Shown here: positions 12,822 through 25,088 of the stretch, in pieces
How positions within the stretch are numbered: the first letter of the stretch is position 1
How the letters are laid out: every line of letters starts with the position of its first letter
DNA from: Pohlia nutans
Taxonomy: Eukaryota > Streptophyta > Bryopsida > Bryales > Mniaceae
Direction: 5' to 3'
Assembly (NCBI GenBank): GCA_022496805.1
Contig: CM040104.1
Location: 8,531,650 to 8,595,649 of the forward strand
DNA length: 64,000 bases
Position numbers and translations under genes: made by a program
The notes under the pieces: generated by a model
What the model was told of the DNA's origin: nothing
The model's database searches: none
The model's input: only the letters and a program-made list of their open reading frames with translations

Positions 12822-13494
12822 ACACTACTTTTTGCTAATAGTGAGGGTGAATTTATAATAAAGAAGGATAATTTGTGATTGAAGGCAACACTAAAATGTA
12901 AAATTAGTGTGAAATGAAGATTTCAGCCACTCTATAAAAATTTCAGCCCTCATCAATTTCATGATTTTGCAAAATAGAACACATCAGTAAACTTAGGAAG
13001 GGTCATCTTGATATCAAAATGACATCAAAAATACATATGTCACGATGATGTAGGAATTAGTGCCATTTTGATGTCAAAATGATGCAAACTTAAATTGCAG
13101 GCCAAAATGATGTAAACTTAACATGAAAATGATACATGTTAACCTTATATTAGAATGACCTATATCACATGGATGTGAAGATTACATCAAAATGACATCA
13201 AAATGGCACTAATCCCTACATCTATTTGAAAAATTGGGCCAAACTATTTTGGTGTCATTTTGACACCAAAAGCCGCATTCATGTCATTTTAGTATCATTT
13301 TATCTATACTAGGTTGATATGGAAGTTGGCTCCAAATTATTTTAATTGCATTTCAATGCACCATGTTCACATGCCTTGAAGTTCCTGATGTATATCATTT
13401 TGATGTCATTTGGACATCAACATGATCCTTCCTAAGTTTACTGATGCATGTCTTTGGAATTAGTACCACACACACTAATAGCAAAAAGTAGTGT
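12822..13494. repeat. Inverted repeat flanking a foldback element
   Basis: The arm ACACTACTTTTTGCTAATAG at 12822 is repeated inverted at 13473-13494 (21 of 22 bases). The 463-bp element 12983-13445 sits between the arms, so this is probably an older foldback with an insertion in its loop. Confidence 0.65.
12983..13445. mobile_element. Foldback/MITE with ATGACATCAAAATG subterminal repeats
   Basis: Both ends carry CATCAGTAAACTTAGGAAGG in inverted orientation. The interior has many direct and inverted copies of TTTGATGTCA / TGACATCAAA, typical of subterminal transposase-binding repeats. 463 bp, no ORF. Superfamily unresolved. Confidence 0.65.
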
Positions 13495-14706
13495 ACAGTT
13501 CTGAATTGTGTCTAGATACAGAGAATGTAGCACGATGAAGACTAGAAGCATGACCAGATACACTGGATACTTTAATGGAGTGACCAATTGTTCCCTTTTC
13601 CAATACTGCTTAGTCATTACCTCCAATAACCCATTGACAAACTGGAATTCCATTTTTATAAGAAAGCACCTTTTGCCCTTTTACAGCCCAATGAAAATTT
13701 AACCCCAGGCTCGCTACCCGCACATCAGGGTTGGCATCTCATGCCGAATAATTATTATTTTTTGAATAATTCCTTTTTAATAAATGTCAAATTCTGTGAA
13801 TATTCTTTGAGATTCTCTTTTCACCATAAAAAATAAAATGTTTTTGATAAAATAATTTCCTGGATTTGGGTTTCTCTTCTTATAATTGTTTTTTGTTGAT
13901 CTTGATGATCCACTACGGTAACCATAAATCATTGTGCATTAAGTCTTGTAATTCCACCTTAAAATTTGAATTTTTATTATAAATTGGAAAATTGGAATCA
14001 TTGTCCCAGATTTGATTGTGTTGTAATGCACAAAATGCTACTTGGTTTTGATGAACAAAATGAACAATTTGATCCCTTTCATATGAATGAAAATTGCAAT
14101 TTTCAAGCCAATTTTAAAAAATGATTGGTTGATGTTTTTTTTCTTCTTCTTCTTCTATTTAGAAATAAATAAAAAATCTTAAACAAGTATAACTTCCTTT
14201 GTAGGGAAAGAGTTTCTAACAGCAACTTTGAAAAGAGTTTGATGAATGGATAGTGATTATGGATTTCTATTATTAGTCTAGAACAAACAGAACTAACTAA
14301 CCACTCAACAAACTTAGTTTGTGAAGTTTAAGAGTTTATATCTCTGTTAGAGAAGTTCAGAGATTGAGTCAAATTTGAGGTTCGTTCATAACATTCTTTA
14401 GCAGCCTCATTGCTACCCTTGGGAATTAGCATCACAAGCCAAAATCATTGCAGGAATCGTAATCATTTGAAGAATAAAAGCCATCTCTAGTTAATGATGG
14501 ATTGGCAACTCGACAAGCTTCAGTGCTTTTAATAGTTTCTACTTGTTCCACATCATCAATTCCCTGTTCATATGTTGATTTTTTGTACAAGCAAAAGTAT
14601 GTGCTGCAGTACTAGCTAAAGAATGTTCTTTGGACCTCTTATTTACGTGTTTTCTTTTAAGAATTAAGTACTGTAGACAATTTGGTTTTTGGAGAGTGTC
14701 TTCACA
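13495..14706. other. AT-rich intergenic with one MITE copy
   Basis: Contains ~175-bp MITE copy 3 at 13729-13898 (left GGTTGGCATCTCATGCCGAA). The rest has no recognised gene. A (TTC)n-like run lies near 14140. Confidence 0.45.
13729..13898. mobile_element. ~175-bp MITE, copy 3 (inverted)
   Basis: GGTTGGCATCTCATGCC at the left; the interior matches 9240-9417, with GAGATTCTCTTTTCACCATA and GGGTTTCTCTTCTTATAATT. The right end is decayed. Confidence 0.55.
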
Positions 14707-15274
14707 TCAACCCTTTGATGTCCAGATGATATATTGATTTAATAAAGATGTGTTATAAAATGTTTGATGAATAACAAAAATGGAGTTACAAAAATAAAAA
14801 AAATTATGAATATACAAAGCAAATTCGTAGATGTCAATGTATAGATCACATTTGTACAAATGGGTTTATCATATTTATTATTATTATTATTATTTTTCAA
14901 GGTTCTCTTTTGAAATTCAATTTAAAATCCCAAATTAACAATTTTTAATTAAAGTTTGTTGTAATGAATTTGGAATAACATGCACTACGAGATGGGTATA
15001 ATTTCCATTATTTGATTATATTTATTTTGAAAAAACATGTTTAAGATCTCACTCTTTGAACTAAGAATTAAACTTGACATAAACCGTTTTTTTCATTTAA
15101 ACAAAAATCATATTGATATCTTATTTTGAAGATCCATACTGTACAAGTGGTAGTCAATTAGCACAATAACCAAGAGAATTTTGATGGATGAAAAATATAA
15201 CTACATGCAGTTAAGAGCAAGCACAGTGTCTGTTCATCGTCTAGAAATTGGATGCAAGCACGTCAAAGGGTTAA
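14707..15274. mobile_element. ~568-bp TTAA-type MITE (CCCTTTGA ends), copy 1
   Basis: Left end TCAACCCTTTGATG (TTAA mutated to TCAA), right end GCACGTCAAAGGGTTAA. The interior is collinear with 50728-51293, for example ATGCACTACGAGATGG and CACAATAACCAAGAGAATTT. It contains an (ATT)n microsatellite at 14872-14897. Confidence 0.7.
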
Positions 15275-15278
15275 CACT

Positions 15279-15408
15279 AGGATGACAATTCATCCAAAGT
15301 CTTAATGTTTTCATGTTTGATCTAGATTGGTGTTGCTAAATTCTATAGTTTCATAGAATTCTCCAACATCCTCCCTCCACGTCAAGATTTTGGATGAATT
15401 GTCATCCT
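15279..15408. repeat. Foldback with 25-bp arms
   Basis: AGGATGACAATTCATCCAAA plus GTCTT at 15279-15303 recurs inverted at 15384-15408 with 24 of 25 bases matching; loop about 80 bp. It begins just after the right TTAA of the preceding element. Confidence 0.75.
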
Positions 15409-15550
15409 ATGTGGCATGCCAAAGGCAATGGATTTTTACCAGTGGAGTTGAGCCGGTACAGTAATGGAAATAAAAGTGGCAAAGGTTGGCAATTTCAATA
15501 ATACAATGGAAATTGTGGAGCTTGAAAGATGTACCGTACCCGGCCGTTAA

Positions 15551-15721
15551 GGTCGACAAAAAATAATTATAAAAAGAGAAGCCCAAATCTTTAGGAATTT
15601 TTTTAAAAGATATCTATTTTGTATGGTGAAAAAGAGAATCTTAGAGAATATTCATATAATTTGGCATTTGTTGAAACATATTTGGGAAAAATTAATAATT
15701 ATCCAACATGACCTACCAACC
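15551..15721. mobile_element. ~175-bp MITE, copy 4
   Basis: Same orientation as 8990-9164, with AAAAAGAGAAGCCCAAAT and GAGAATCTTAGAGAATATTC inside and CTACCAACC at the right end. Confidence 0.55.
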
Positions 15722-16259
15722 TTGACAGCCAATTTTGGTATATTTGTAAAATTACAAGACAACTATAAATAGTTGCCATTGTTTTCATGCACTACTTGCT
15801 ATTGGGAGACCAAAATTTGATGTGGAGTTTATATAATAATGGTGTTCCTTCATTACTTAGAAATTGGCATAGCATATTAGAGCAATGGGATCATAGCCTA
15901 GTTATAATTAGAAACTAAGTTTTACAATTAACTATGTAGCAATGACATGGTAGTCCCAAAATTCATGGAATACAAATGGTGTTCCTTCATTACATACAAA
16001 AGTGGCAGTACGTGAAGATTCCCCTTCGATCGAGTTTTCAAAAGGATGCTCCATTGCATTGCTCTACTATGTTATGTGTGTATGAAGTGGCCTTGAGATT
16101 TCAATATCTTCAAAAGAAATTAGTCCTACGAGACAGAGAGTCTTTACATTTTTGAAAATTTGCAAATATTTATTATAAAACACAACATGGAAGAATATCA
16201 TAGAATTGGTATACAAATAAAAAAATGTAGATTTTGAATTTGAGATTGTATTTGTATGA
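15722..16259. other. Intergenic, no gene
   Basis: TGGTGTTCCTTCATTAC occurs twice (near 15840 and 15975), a short direct repeat. No coding signal. Confidence 0.5.
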
Positions 16260-17117
16260 TTAACCCTTAAGTGCCGAGGCGACCCAAAAGTGGTCGTTCC
16301 AAAAATAGGAAGTGTTGTAAAATGAGCTAGGAGTGTCCAAATTGAGTGCTTCTTGGGCCTAACCTATTTAGAATCAAATTTCCTATATGAATATGTCATT
16401 GGATCACTAGAAATGTGTTCACAAAAATTCAGAAAAAATAAAGAACGTTGGGTGGTGTAGATGTTGGAACAATCTACAAAAGTGTCAAATTTGTAAATGT
16501 GTGAAAAATGCATGATAAAGTATATATATATTGTATGGACATACAAAGATAGATTATAAATTATGAATTTTAAATCAAATCCATGCAAATGGGTTCCTAA
16601 AATTCATCATATACAATTATATATATAATATCTAACTAATAAACTTCTGAAATTAAAAAAAATACAAAATTATTTATTTATCTTTGATTTTTGGTATGAT
16701 TGGCTAAACGCACAAGGTTAATAAGATGCTTAAATACCCATTGGAATTTGTTTCATTTAAACTATTAATTCTATACTATTCTTACGTAGTGTCGTTTAAA
16801 TTGACATTTAGACAAATTATAAACTCTAAATTTTGGCAACTTCTATCCATGTGATGAATTTTTTTACTTTTAAGTGATAATAATTAAATTCAACATAAAA
16901 TATTGAATAATGTATTTTTTATGAATATTCAAAGTTTTGCTTTTTAAATCTATTTATAAAAAATCTAAATGGTTTTGACAATATTCAACCATATAGAAGA
17001 AATTTAGAAATTACACATTACAACTTTCATATTTTACAAACTTCAAAAAATTCATATATAACACATATTATAATACATTTAGTTTGTAGCAAAAACCCTC
17101 AGAAACTTAAGGGTTAA
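16260..17117. mobile_element. TTAA-type MITE, 858 bp, uninterrupted sister copy
   Basis: Starts TTAACCCTTAAGTGCCGAGG and ends CTCAGAAACTTAAGGGTTAA. It is the uninterrupted, inverted counterpart of the outer element at 10628-12439 and fixes that element's original right terminus. Confidence 0.8.
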
Positions 17118-17247
17118 ATCTATCATTGCTATCATCAATATTTTAATTTAAATCTAAAAATTTAAAATTCCTCTATATTAAAAAATAATAATAAGTCTCA
17201 GTTTAACGAGTGGAAGCTTCAAACGTATCAAATATAAGAATTCATTA

Positions 17248-17592
17248 GAGTTATCCGCAAAGTGAGAACCAAATAGCCTGTTTGTCACAAGGTGTTTTTA
17301 ATCTTGATTTAGAATTTTTTGACACCCACTCACACAAGCCACCAAGCTCTTTCTCTTGAGGGAGCATGAGGTTGGCGTGGAGTACGTGGAGATTCCTCTG
17401 TGAGAACTCAAGTTAGATTTGGGAGAGCTTCTCTTGTGTGGGGGTGGTTCAAGGTTTGAATCTCTCTGACAACGCAGTGTGTTGTGATTGATAAAAAAAA
17501 ACAGGGGCTAAAACTCATTTTTGCCGCCTTTTAAGCTAAAAAACTAATTCTGCCTTGTCTTTCCTCTTGTGGATTTTTTTTACGGACAACTC
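17248..17592. mobile_element. MITE GAGTTATCCG family, copy 2
   Basis: GAGTTATCCGCAAAGTGA at the left and TTTTTACGGACAACTC at the right, flanked by TA on both sides. 345 bp. Collinear with 24746-25088: shared GTGAGAACTCAAGT, AAGGTTTGAATCTCTCTGAC and TTCTGCCTTGTCTTTC-type segments. Confidence 0.65.
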
Positions 17593-19288
17593 TATTATTC
17601 CAAAACATTTACTTGAATTTGCAAAGTGGCTGCCAGAAATATACTCTACCGTCACGGTAGTTTAAGTAAAATTTGCTTAATTTAATTTTAATCTTCTTAG
17701 AAAATTAGTTTGGATATTGCAATTCCTTTCCTAAAGTTAGACAAATAGAGATTGATTTTTTTTAGGCTTATAACCTTAGTAAGCCGTTGGGTATCTCCAC
17801 CTTGTCTTCTAAGTACTTTTCCCATAGTATGTTCCAAGTATCTACCCCATTATATTTCATTTCAGTGTCTGTCATTGCGTTTCCACTCCACATTAATTCC
17901 TAAAGGACCAACCGTCCATTTCTTCGACGATGTACATATTTCATCCACTTTTTTCATCCATCATGTTCTTTCTGCAAGGAAAAGAAATAAAACAAAAAAA
18001 ATAGGTCAAAGTGCCAATGCTACAATTCAGTGTAAGTGGGGGGAGAGTGTGATGCGTGATGCATTAATTAATTAATGTGATACATGGTCCACTTAATTAT
18101 AAAACAATAAGTACAAGTCAACATGCATCTTTTTTATCTACCACCTTGGCTTCAAGCCTCAAGTAAGTGAAATAAAGAAATGAACTTCTTCCAAGATTTT
18201 TATACCCTCTAAGTAGAAAGAAATTCCAATGCTTCAAAAGTGTAGAGAGGAAAAAGTCTACAAGTTAACTCCACTTCACTTCTTGTATCCACATCATATC
18301 AATATGTGTTTAAAGAGATGCATGTAGTAAAAAACCCTTTAGTTAACCCTTAAAAGTCATTGGATGGAATTGAGGGCAGCCCGAAGGAATCTGAATTCCC
18401 TTCTATAAAAATAAAAAGCTCTAAAAATAAAAAATAAACAAAAGCAACGTCCACATGTAAGTTGATAAACAACGCAAGCCCAAATTCGCAATTAATGTTG
18501 GCAATAGCCCGGTAGTCGCCACGTGGCATGGCTGTCCAAACATACAATCCTATACGTTGGCAGGCGGCGTAGACCTAACGTCTGTCAGCTGCCTCATTGA
18601 CTGTGTGACTACGCCATTTCCTAATTCCGTATTGCGTAAACCCGCCCAGTCTCCCCTTATCGACTCTTGTCTAATTCATGTGTTCCACGCTTGTTTAATT
18701 TTGGCGCATGTTGAGAATCTAGCCTCGTTTTTTCATCAACTTTCCAAAGCACAAATCCATTTCATTTTTGGTTGAGAAAGTCTTCTTTTTTCTCCATCAT
18801 TCTCTCATATCTAAACCCATGGGACTTAATTTAAAATTTAAGGGTTTAGTAAAGTTAAGTTAAATAGAGATAATGTATACACCACAAAGTAATAGGAGGC
18901 AGTGAGAGCCAACCCCATTTTCATATTTTTTTGTGAAACTCTGGCTCTGTCCAACTAATTGATAGGAAATGGAGGTGGGAGGATAGTTATCTTTTTCTAG
19001 TATGGCTTAATTGATGGAATTTCAATTTCATAAAAGACATTCATGTAGATTTGAAAATTATGAAGACATCCATGTACAAATGTACAATGGAATGATTTTT
19101 GAAAGACTTAGGCGTTTTTTGTGAATTTTTTACATTTTAGGCACTTTTATAATTTACCTAACATGATTAATTATAGCACCCACCAAAAATAATTAATTAT
19201 AACCTAAGCTGCCATAAGATAGGGTATACTAACAATAGCAGTAGGAACGTAACCCCTAATTGTATAAGCATCCATTTTTTAAACGATG
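17593..19288. other. Intergenic, no gene recognised
   Basis: Isolated element ends are visible: TTAATTCCTAAAGGACCAAC at 17893, followed by sequence like the 51828/59760 family, and TTAACCCTTAAAAGTCATTG at 18343. No clear partner ends were found. Small ORFs at 17752 and 18557 have no recognisable domain. Confidence 0.4.
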
Positions 19289-19290
19289 TA

Positions 19291-21309
19291 CAGTGGGGCT
19301 CAATAAGTCTTGCAACCCCACTATGAAGTCTTCAAGATTTTCCTTTTTAATATCTTTTTAAGAAAATTCTATCAAAACTATTCTATTAAATCTATTGCTT
19401 TATAGAATCTTAACCAACATATAAATTTCAATATCCAAATATAGGAACTCCATTTTTGGCGAATTATTTTATTTGTTTTTTACGGCTATACATATTAATT
19501 AATTGAAAAATAAATGTGATGATTTAAAAAAAATTGATTGCACATGTATTTTGGAAACATCATTGTCCACATCTTTCGTATTACAAAAACTCACACTATG
19601 TAGGTAAAATTTTCCTCTATGTGACTTTAATGAATTTAGTAATTTTCTTTCAAACACATTCAAGGCAAAGGAAAAGAAGTTCATGTATTACACAAAGATT
19701 TAAACAAAAGTAGTCATATAAGGTACCATTAGAGAGCTATAGTATTGTAGAAGCCTACTATAACACAAATTTTACACTATGTCTTATTCATTAGAAACTA
19801 TGTTCAAACAAAGAGGTACATCCACTACCATCGAGTGCTACTACCTTTAGCTGCTATTACAGCTTCCATTCGATTTGGCATAGTAGAAATCAACTTTTGG
19901 ATGCTTTCTTGAGGTATACCCTCCCATGCCAAGTTCACTGTTGTCCACATTTTATCTATGTTTTGGGGTCTACGTCTTTTTTGCACTTGATCTTTGACTT
20001 GCTTTCACACGTTCTCAATAGGATTGAGGTCAGGAAAATTTGCTGGCCATTCAAGCTTTGTCTATCCAAGTTGTTCCCTCCCAAACTTTTGTGCATTGCT
20101 GCAATATATTGGTGCACCATCATCCATCAAAATGAGGTGCTCATGGTGGTCATAGTGCCAATAATAATTCTCTAATGCTCCCTCACACACTATCTCTACA
20201 AAGTCCGCAGCAGTGTGTTTGTTAGGAGGGAATAACACCAAATAAGATTTAGTAGAGCTAGTGAAAGCACCCCATACCATAATTGAAGTCCTTCCGGATT
20301 TGAATGTAGGTGGTAAGCAATCCCAATTGTAGCGTTCGTAAACTGTCTGCCACACTCGAAATTTGACGTGATTGTTTTCCGACATCAAATGATGACTCGT
20401 CTGTCCAAATCACATTGTTCCAATCATGAACCGTCCAGAGCATGTGTTGTTTTGCAAAGGCCAACCTCTTAGCCCTATGTATATTATTCAAGAACGGTTT
20501 CTTGACCGCAATGCAACTATAAACACCAAGCTCATGAATCTCTTTACGTAAAGTCCCCATGCCCACATGAGGTGTAATATTCTCACAAAGTTCTGCAAGT
20601 GAGTAACACGGCGGTTACTACTAAGATCTCTCATGAGCCTTCTCCTACCTTGATCACTCAACTTATGTAGCCTACCAGGCTTATTTGTTGGTTTTACAGA
20701 GCCACATTCATTGTATCTCTTCAAGACCTTTGAAATTGTTGATTTGGGTCTTCCTACAATGTCTTTGATTTTGCTCAATGTCAAGCCAACTTTTTTCATG
20801 CCAACTATCATATTTCTCACATTATCTAGTACATAACTTCCTGTCATGATGCAAAATTCACTGACACTACTTAAAACTCCACAAAGTTTGCTTCTAGAAC
20901 TCTTAGCAATGTCACATACTCAATATCCTTCACAAACATCAATGTTTTCTCACAAAACTTCTAGGCTATGTATGCAAACAAAAATCACTACAAGTATGCA
21001 CACTCTCATGTCTATCCTGTCAAACCCAAAGCTTGTCAAAATCCACTATTTCTAATCTCTTGCAATGAAATTTTCAAGTACAACATTCAACCTTTAAATT
21101 GACCTTACCGTTTTCTAAGTGATCCACTTGTCAGAAAGAAGGATACTTGTTAAAAGTGTCACGAGTCACATCAAGCTACATAACTCAACTTGACACATGC
21201 CAAAAATCTCAATCAAATATTCCAGGTAACATGCCAGCATTGTGTTTTAGAAGGAGAGTAAATGTCTTTGAGTTTCTAATGGGGTTGCAAGACTTATTGA
21301 AGGCCACTG
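19291..21309. mobile_element. Tc1-type transposon with TA target duplication
   Basis: The 2019-bp element is bounded by inverted repeats: CAGTGGGGCTCAATAAGTCT, continuing TGCAACCCCA at the left, with the reverse complement at the right (CAGTGGCCTTCAATAAGTCT, TGCAACCCCA), about 28 bp with few mismatches. TA flanks both sides (19289-19290 and 21310-21311). It encodes a minus-strand Tc1-type transposase that is now broken. Structure, end motif CAGT and TA target are those of Tc1/mariner. Confidence 0.92.
19825..20847 (-). pseudogene. Tc1-family DD34E transposase, decayed
   Basis: It reads from ATG at 20847 through an N-terminal helix-turn-helix region (KKVGLTLSKIKDIVGRPKST, then KVLKRYNECGSV), typical of Tc1 DNA-binding domains. 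The catalytic part follows in shifted frames: first Asp in VIWTDESSF, second Asp in LILMDDGAP, and Glu in FPDLNPIE, with 34 residues between the second Asp and the Glu. Frame changes occur near 20550 and 20385. There is an in-frame stop just after GREQLG, and a UGA where the conserved Trp of NPIENVW should be. The intact protein would be about 340 aa, normal for Tc1. It cannot make active enzyme. The 2.0-kb element has no other gene. Confidence 0.92.
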
Positions 21310-21311
21310 TA

Positions 21312-22818
21312 CATAATCACTGCTCGTATTCTCATCTGTGCACCGCACTGATGTTTTTGCAATTTTTTTATTTTACATGAATTTTTCAAGCAGTTATCTT
21401 TAGGTAAGTGAAATCAAATTGCAAAAAAAATTGAAATTGAATTTACTTGGTCCTTCCATTCCATATGAGCTTCCATTTTGATAAAAAAACCCAAAGTTTG
21501 GAGCTATTGAATGCACACTAAATCCATTCTTTGGGGCTGACATACAAATGAAAGTTGTAGATGATGGCTTTTCCATGACATCCACATACTTAGTTGGATT
21601 AGGTAATAGTGTAGTAATATGTTTAAATTTGATTTTAAAAGAGATTACCTCTTTAATTATATGGAAAATACAAAATACTCATTATCTTATGAATTTTGGA
21701 ATGATTTGGCCAAAAGTGCATAACGTACAACATTGAATCATCTTTTGCATAATGTGCAATATTTCAATTTATAAAATAATATTTTGGTTGCTTACAAAGA
21801 GATCTCAAGACACTTCTTTTGAACTATAATAAAACTCATGTAATAAATTTCACCACTATTGAAGCATAATTATTTCAACCAATCATAATGAATTACAATA
21901 TGAGAGTATTAAAATTACAATTTTAGTGATTTTTTAGAACCGAATTTTGTAAATCCGCTTAAAAAATACCTAGGTGTTTTATTTCAAATTCAATCATACA
22001 TATCAGTTTTAAAATAAGGATGTCCTACATATGCTCTTCATAAGGATCTTTAGCCCTTGCAAGGGCTCACTCTTTTGCTTTCACTACATCAAAAATAAAA
22101 AGTGAAAACATATGATTTTTTATGCAGGGCTGATGTGGACTTCCAACTCTCCACCATCATTATTTAGGTAAAGAATTATGTGGCATGTCCAATATTCTAG
22201 AATCCGCTACATCTTGTGTAACGATTTTTTTTCCTAGATATAACTTACAAAGGCAAAAGAACCTTATGTTTAGAATAGAAGCTCAAATAAGCTAAAGAAG
22301 CCTTATTTTATAATACATTTAGGTGTTGCCCATACTTCCAAGCATTTAGAAGTTGATCAATGGTTATAAGGACAACTTTAACTATAATATTGAAGCACAA
22401 CTGCTATACTTTGTTTAAGTTAATTTTAATTCAATTGTATTAGCATACTATATGAAATAGGATTCCATCGTAATTTAATCTATATTATTAAATGAACAGT
22501 GTCATGCGATGGTGTTACAACCCATATGTCATGTTTTCATCCCAAATTCTCATCCTGTCACGATTCATTCCAATTTAACCATCCTATATTTGGTAGTCTA
22601 GATGGCAGTCTGATAGCAGATTGCATTCTTTGAATTCATTCTCTTATTCGACGGGCTCCGTTTTTCAAGGTAGTATGCATTATTTGGATAGAATATGAAT
22701 AGGATTATGAATTTTTTAAGAGTTACCATAAATCAACACCAAACTTATAATAAATGTCTATGCAAGATGTAGCTAGACTTTTGCTAAGGACACATTTAAT
22801 GCCAATGGTAATTAACCC
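21312..22818. other. Intergenic, no gene
   Basis: AT-rich. GCCCTTGCAAGGGCTC near 22055 is a small palindrome. Short ORFs look like chance. No element with both ends could be defined. Confidence 0.45.
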
Positions 22819-23434
22819 TTAACCTTTTAGTGCCTAGCAAACGAGATTATGGTCACTACAATGTCGAAAATGCAAATAATAGAAAATCCTTTAAGAATTG
22901 GATTTTTAATTGTGAAGCTCAAAGTTGGAGATTTATAATACACATCTTCTAGAAAAAGAAAATTTCAATTTGGAGTTGTGCAACTATCAAATTCACTATG
23001 AAAAAAATGAGAAAATAGTGCAAATACTTGAAAATACAGTAAATACTTACAAATACAGCACATGTACAATGCGGTATTTTTTGTGTTTGTAATTTTTTTA
23101 TCTTGTTTTATTTTTTTGGATTGTGTTCTCTTGTTCATGTTCTATTAGTCTGTGTATTCCGATCTTGATCCATATACCAACTCCTTTCATAATTTAACGT
23201 ATAATTTTTTGTCCTAAAATCTCATTTTTGAATGTGCAATATACGGTTCAAAGACATACTATGATCTTCCGATCCCACCATAAGATGATTCTCTAATTTT
23301 GGCAAAATGTCTCTATTCCATTTGAGAATACAATTGTACAACTACTTTCTATTTCTGGTAGTATCAATCATGGTGGAAAAATTCACTGAAATCCAGTGCA
23401 CCCATCTACAGTACCCTAGGTGCAAAAGGGTTAA
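22819..23434. mobile_element. TTAA-type MITE (CCTTTTAGTGCCTAG ends), copy 1
   Basis: Starts TTAACCTTTTAGTGCCTAG and ends CTAGGTGCAAAAGGGTTAA. 616 bp. Related to 35485-36777 and ~52430-53187, sharing CTTCTAGAAAAAGAAAATTT-like and AATACAGTAAATACTTACAA-like blocks. Its left TTAA follows another TTAACCC seven bases upstream, hinting at a further nested junction. Confidence 0.7.
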
Positions 23435-23650
23435 TTGCCCAGGCTTCCGTTTTTTGGACGGTGTACAGATTTCATCCATTATTTCTCATACATCATGTAC
23501 GTTTTTGTAATGTGGATTTTTTACTATAGATTCTATGGGAAATTAGATTCATGTATGTGAACCAATTAGAAAGAGGGTGATTTGTCAAATTCTTATGCCT
23601 CGTTTTATGTTGCAGTGATTCACTAAATCATTATGAGATCTTAGGACATC
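23431..23650. repeat. Partial copy of the 51828/59760 TTAA element
   Basis: Begins at the shared TTAA with TTAATTGCCCAGGC, then TTTTTTGGACGGTGTACAGA and an AGAGGGTGATTTGTCAAATT-like block matching the right parts of 51828-52391 and 59760-60349 in inverted orientation. The remainder is not recognisable. Confidence 0.55.
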
Positions 23651-24745
23651 TTCACTAGTACTCTGGATACTACTCTGGGTATGAAAAAATGGATGAGATT
23701 GGGTTGGTGAAAATTTTATTTCGCCTATGACACTAGATAATCCACTAAAAACCAAGGCCTTCAAAATCACTCTTGGTAAAGTATCTTCTCTTCTTAATTG
23801 CACATCATAATTGCATAATCCATGCGTGGTGACTTGTGAGTGGCTCACTTACTATTTTCAAGAGTCTAATTGAGTGATGTTGGTGGGAGAACTACATGGT
23901 GAACTTAGAGGTTAACCCTTAAATGTCGTTGCAGCCATACACTCGCAGATGGATGTAACTCGTCCAAAGTGAATTGTAGTATCATAGAGTATATAAAGAA
24001 ATTTTCATCCAATTCTTTGTGTGAAAGCTCTTTGTTGATTATGCTATCTCTTCAAATTAAATTAAGGTCATTCAAGCTTTTTTTTAATTTTACATGAGGT
24101 TCCAATTGCATAAGGAGTTGTAAAAACAGTTCACCATGTAGTGTATTTTGGATTTTTCTATTTTTTCCTACTTAAACTAAATTTAAGCCATGAAAATGAG
24201 TTCTATTGCATTTGAGCTGAATCCTGAACTCTAAATCCCATCCCCCCCACCCCCCCCCCCCCCCCCCCCCCCCGCCTCGACATTAATGCAAGAGGACAAA
24301 ACCTACCCCCTATTTTGTGCATATAGGAGCCCACTATAAAAAATAACCCCTTTTTCCAAAGGTTTAAATTCCCAAGGGGGTCCTCCAAGACTAATTTGGA
24401 GCCGTAGGGCCCAAATTTGCAAAAACAATTGCCAAAAAAATACCCTAGAGTGCCCAAAATGGAAATTTTAGATAATGGGGCCCATGGGTGAATAGTGCTT
24501 ACATTTACATTGAGGAGGGGATTTAGAGTTTGGGAAACTGAACTAACAAAATGAAGCTTACCAAGTCTATTTTCTACTCCATTTTGAATTTTTGGAAAAC
24601 TCTGAAAACTAAGTGTTTTATTAGAGTGACAAGTTCAGTGGGTATTACCGTAGTATAGGGAAGTACAGATGATTTTTATTTATTGTACTATTTTTCATTG
24701 TAATCTACACCTTGGGTAAAAAACCGGGAAAATTTGAGTACATTT
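23651..24745. other. Intergenic with C-homopolymer
   Basis: Contains one isolated TTAACCCTTAAATGTCG end at 23913 and a long C run at 24242-24273. No gene. Confidence 0.45.
24242..24273. repeat. Poly(C) tract
   Basis: Seven C, one A, then 24 consecutive C on the plus strand. Long C/G homopolymers are rare in AT-rich plant intergenic DNA and prone to length error in sequencing. Confidence 0.9.
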
Positions 24746-25088
24746 GAATTATCCGTAAAGTCAACACAAGGTACCCTGCCTGATGCCTTGTGTTTTCAAG
24801 GTTTTCAAAGCTCGTTGTCACAAGGAACCAAGTAGTTTGCTTTGGTGGCTGGTGTGGGGGCACATGGAGCACATAGAGATTTCGTTGTGAGAACTCAAGT
24901 GTGCTATGGGGGAACCTCTCTTGCTTTGGTGAGGTGCAAGGTTTGAATTTCTCTGACAACGCAAAGCATTGTGATTGGTCGAAAATATAGGATCAAAAAC
25001 TCATTTTCGCTGCTTTTCAAGCAAGAATACCAATTCCGCCTTGTCTTTCTTCTTGTGGAATTTTTTTGCTTGACTTTACAGATAACTC
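24746..25088. mobile_element. MITE GAGTTATCCG family, copy 3
   Basis: GAATTATCCGTAAAGTCAA at the left and TTGACTTTACAGATAACTC at the right, 343 bp, collinear with 17248-17592. Confidence 0.65.

Noticed and set aside
18343..18840. TTAA element starting at 18343
   Set aside because: Only one convincing end; AATTTAAGGGTTTAG near 18835 is too weak to call the other end.
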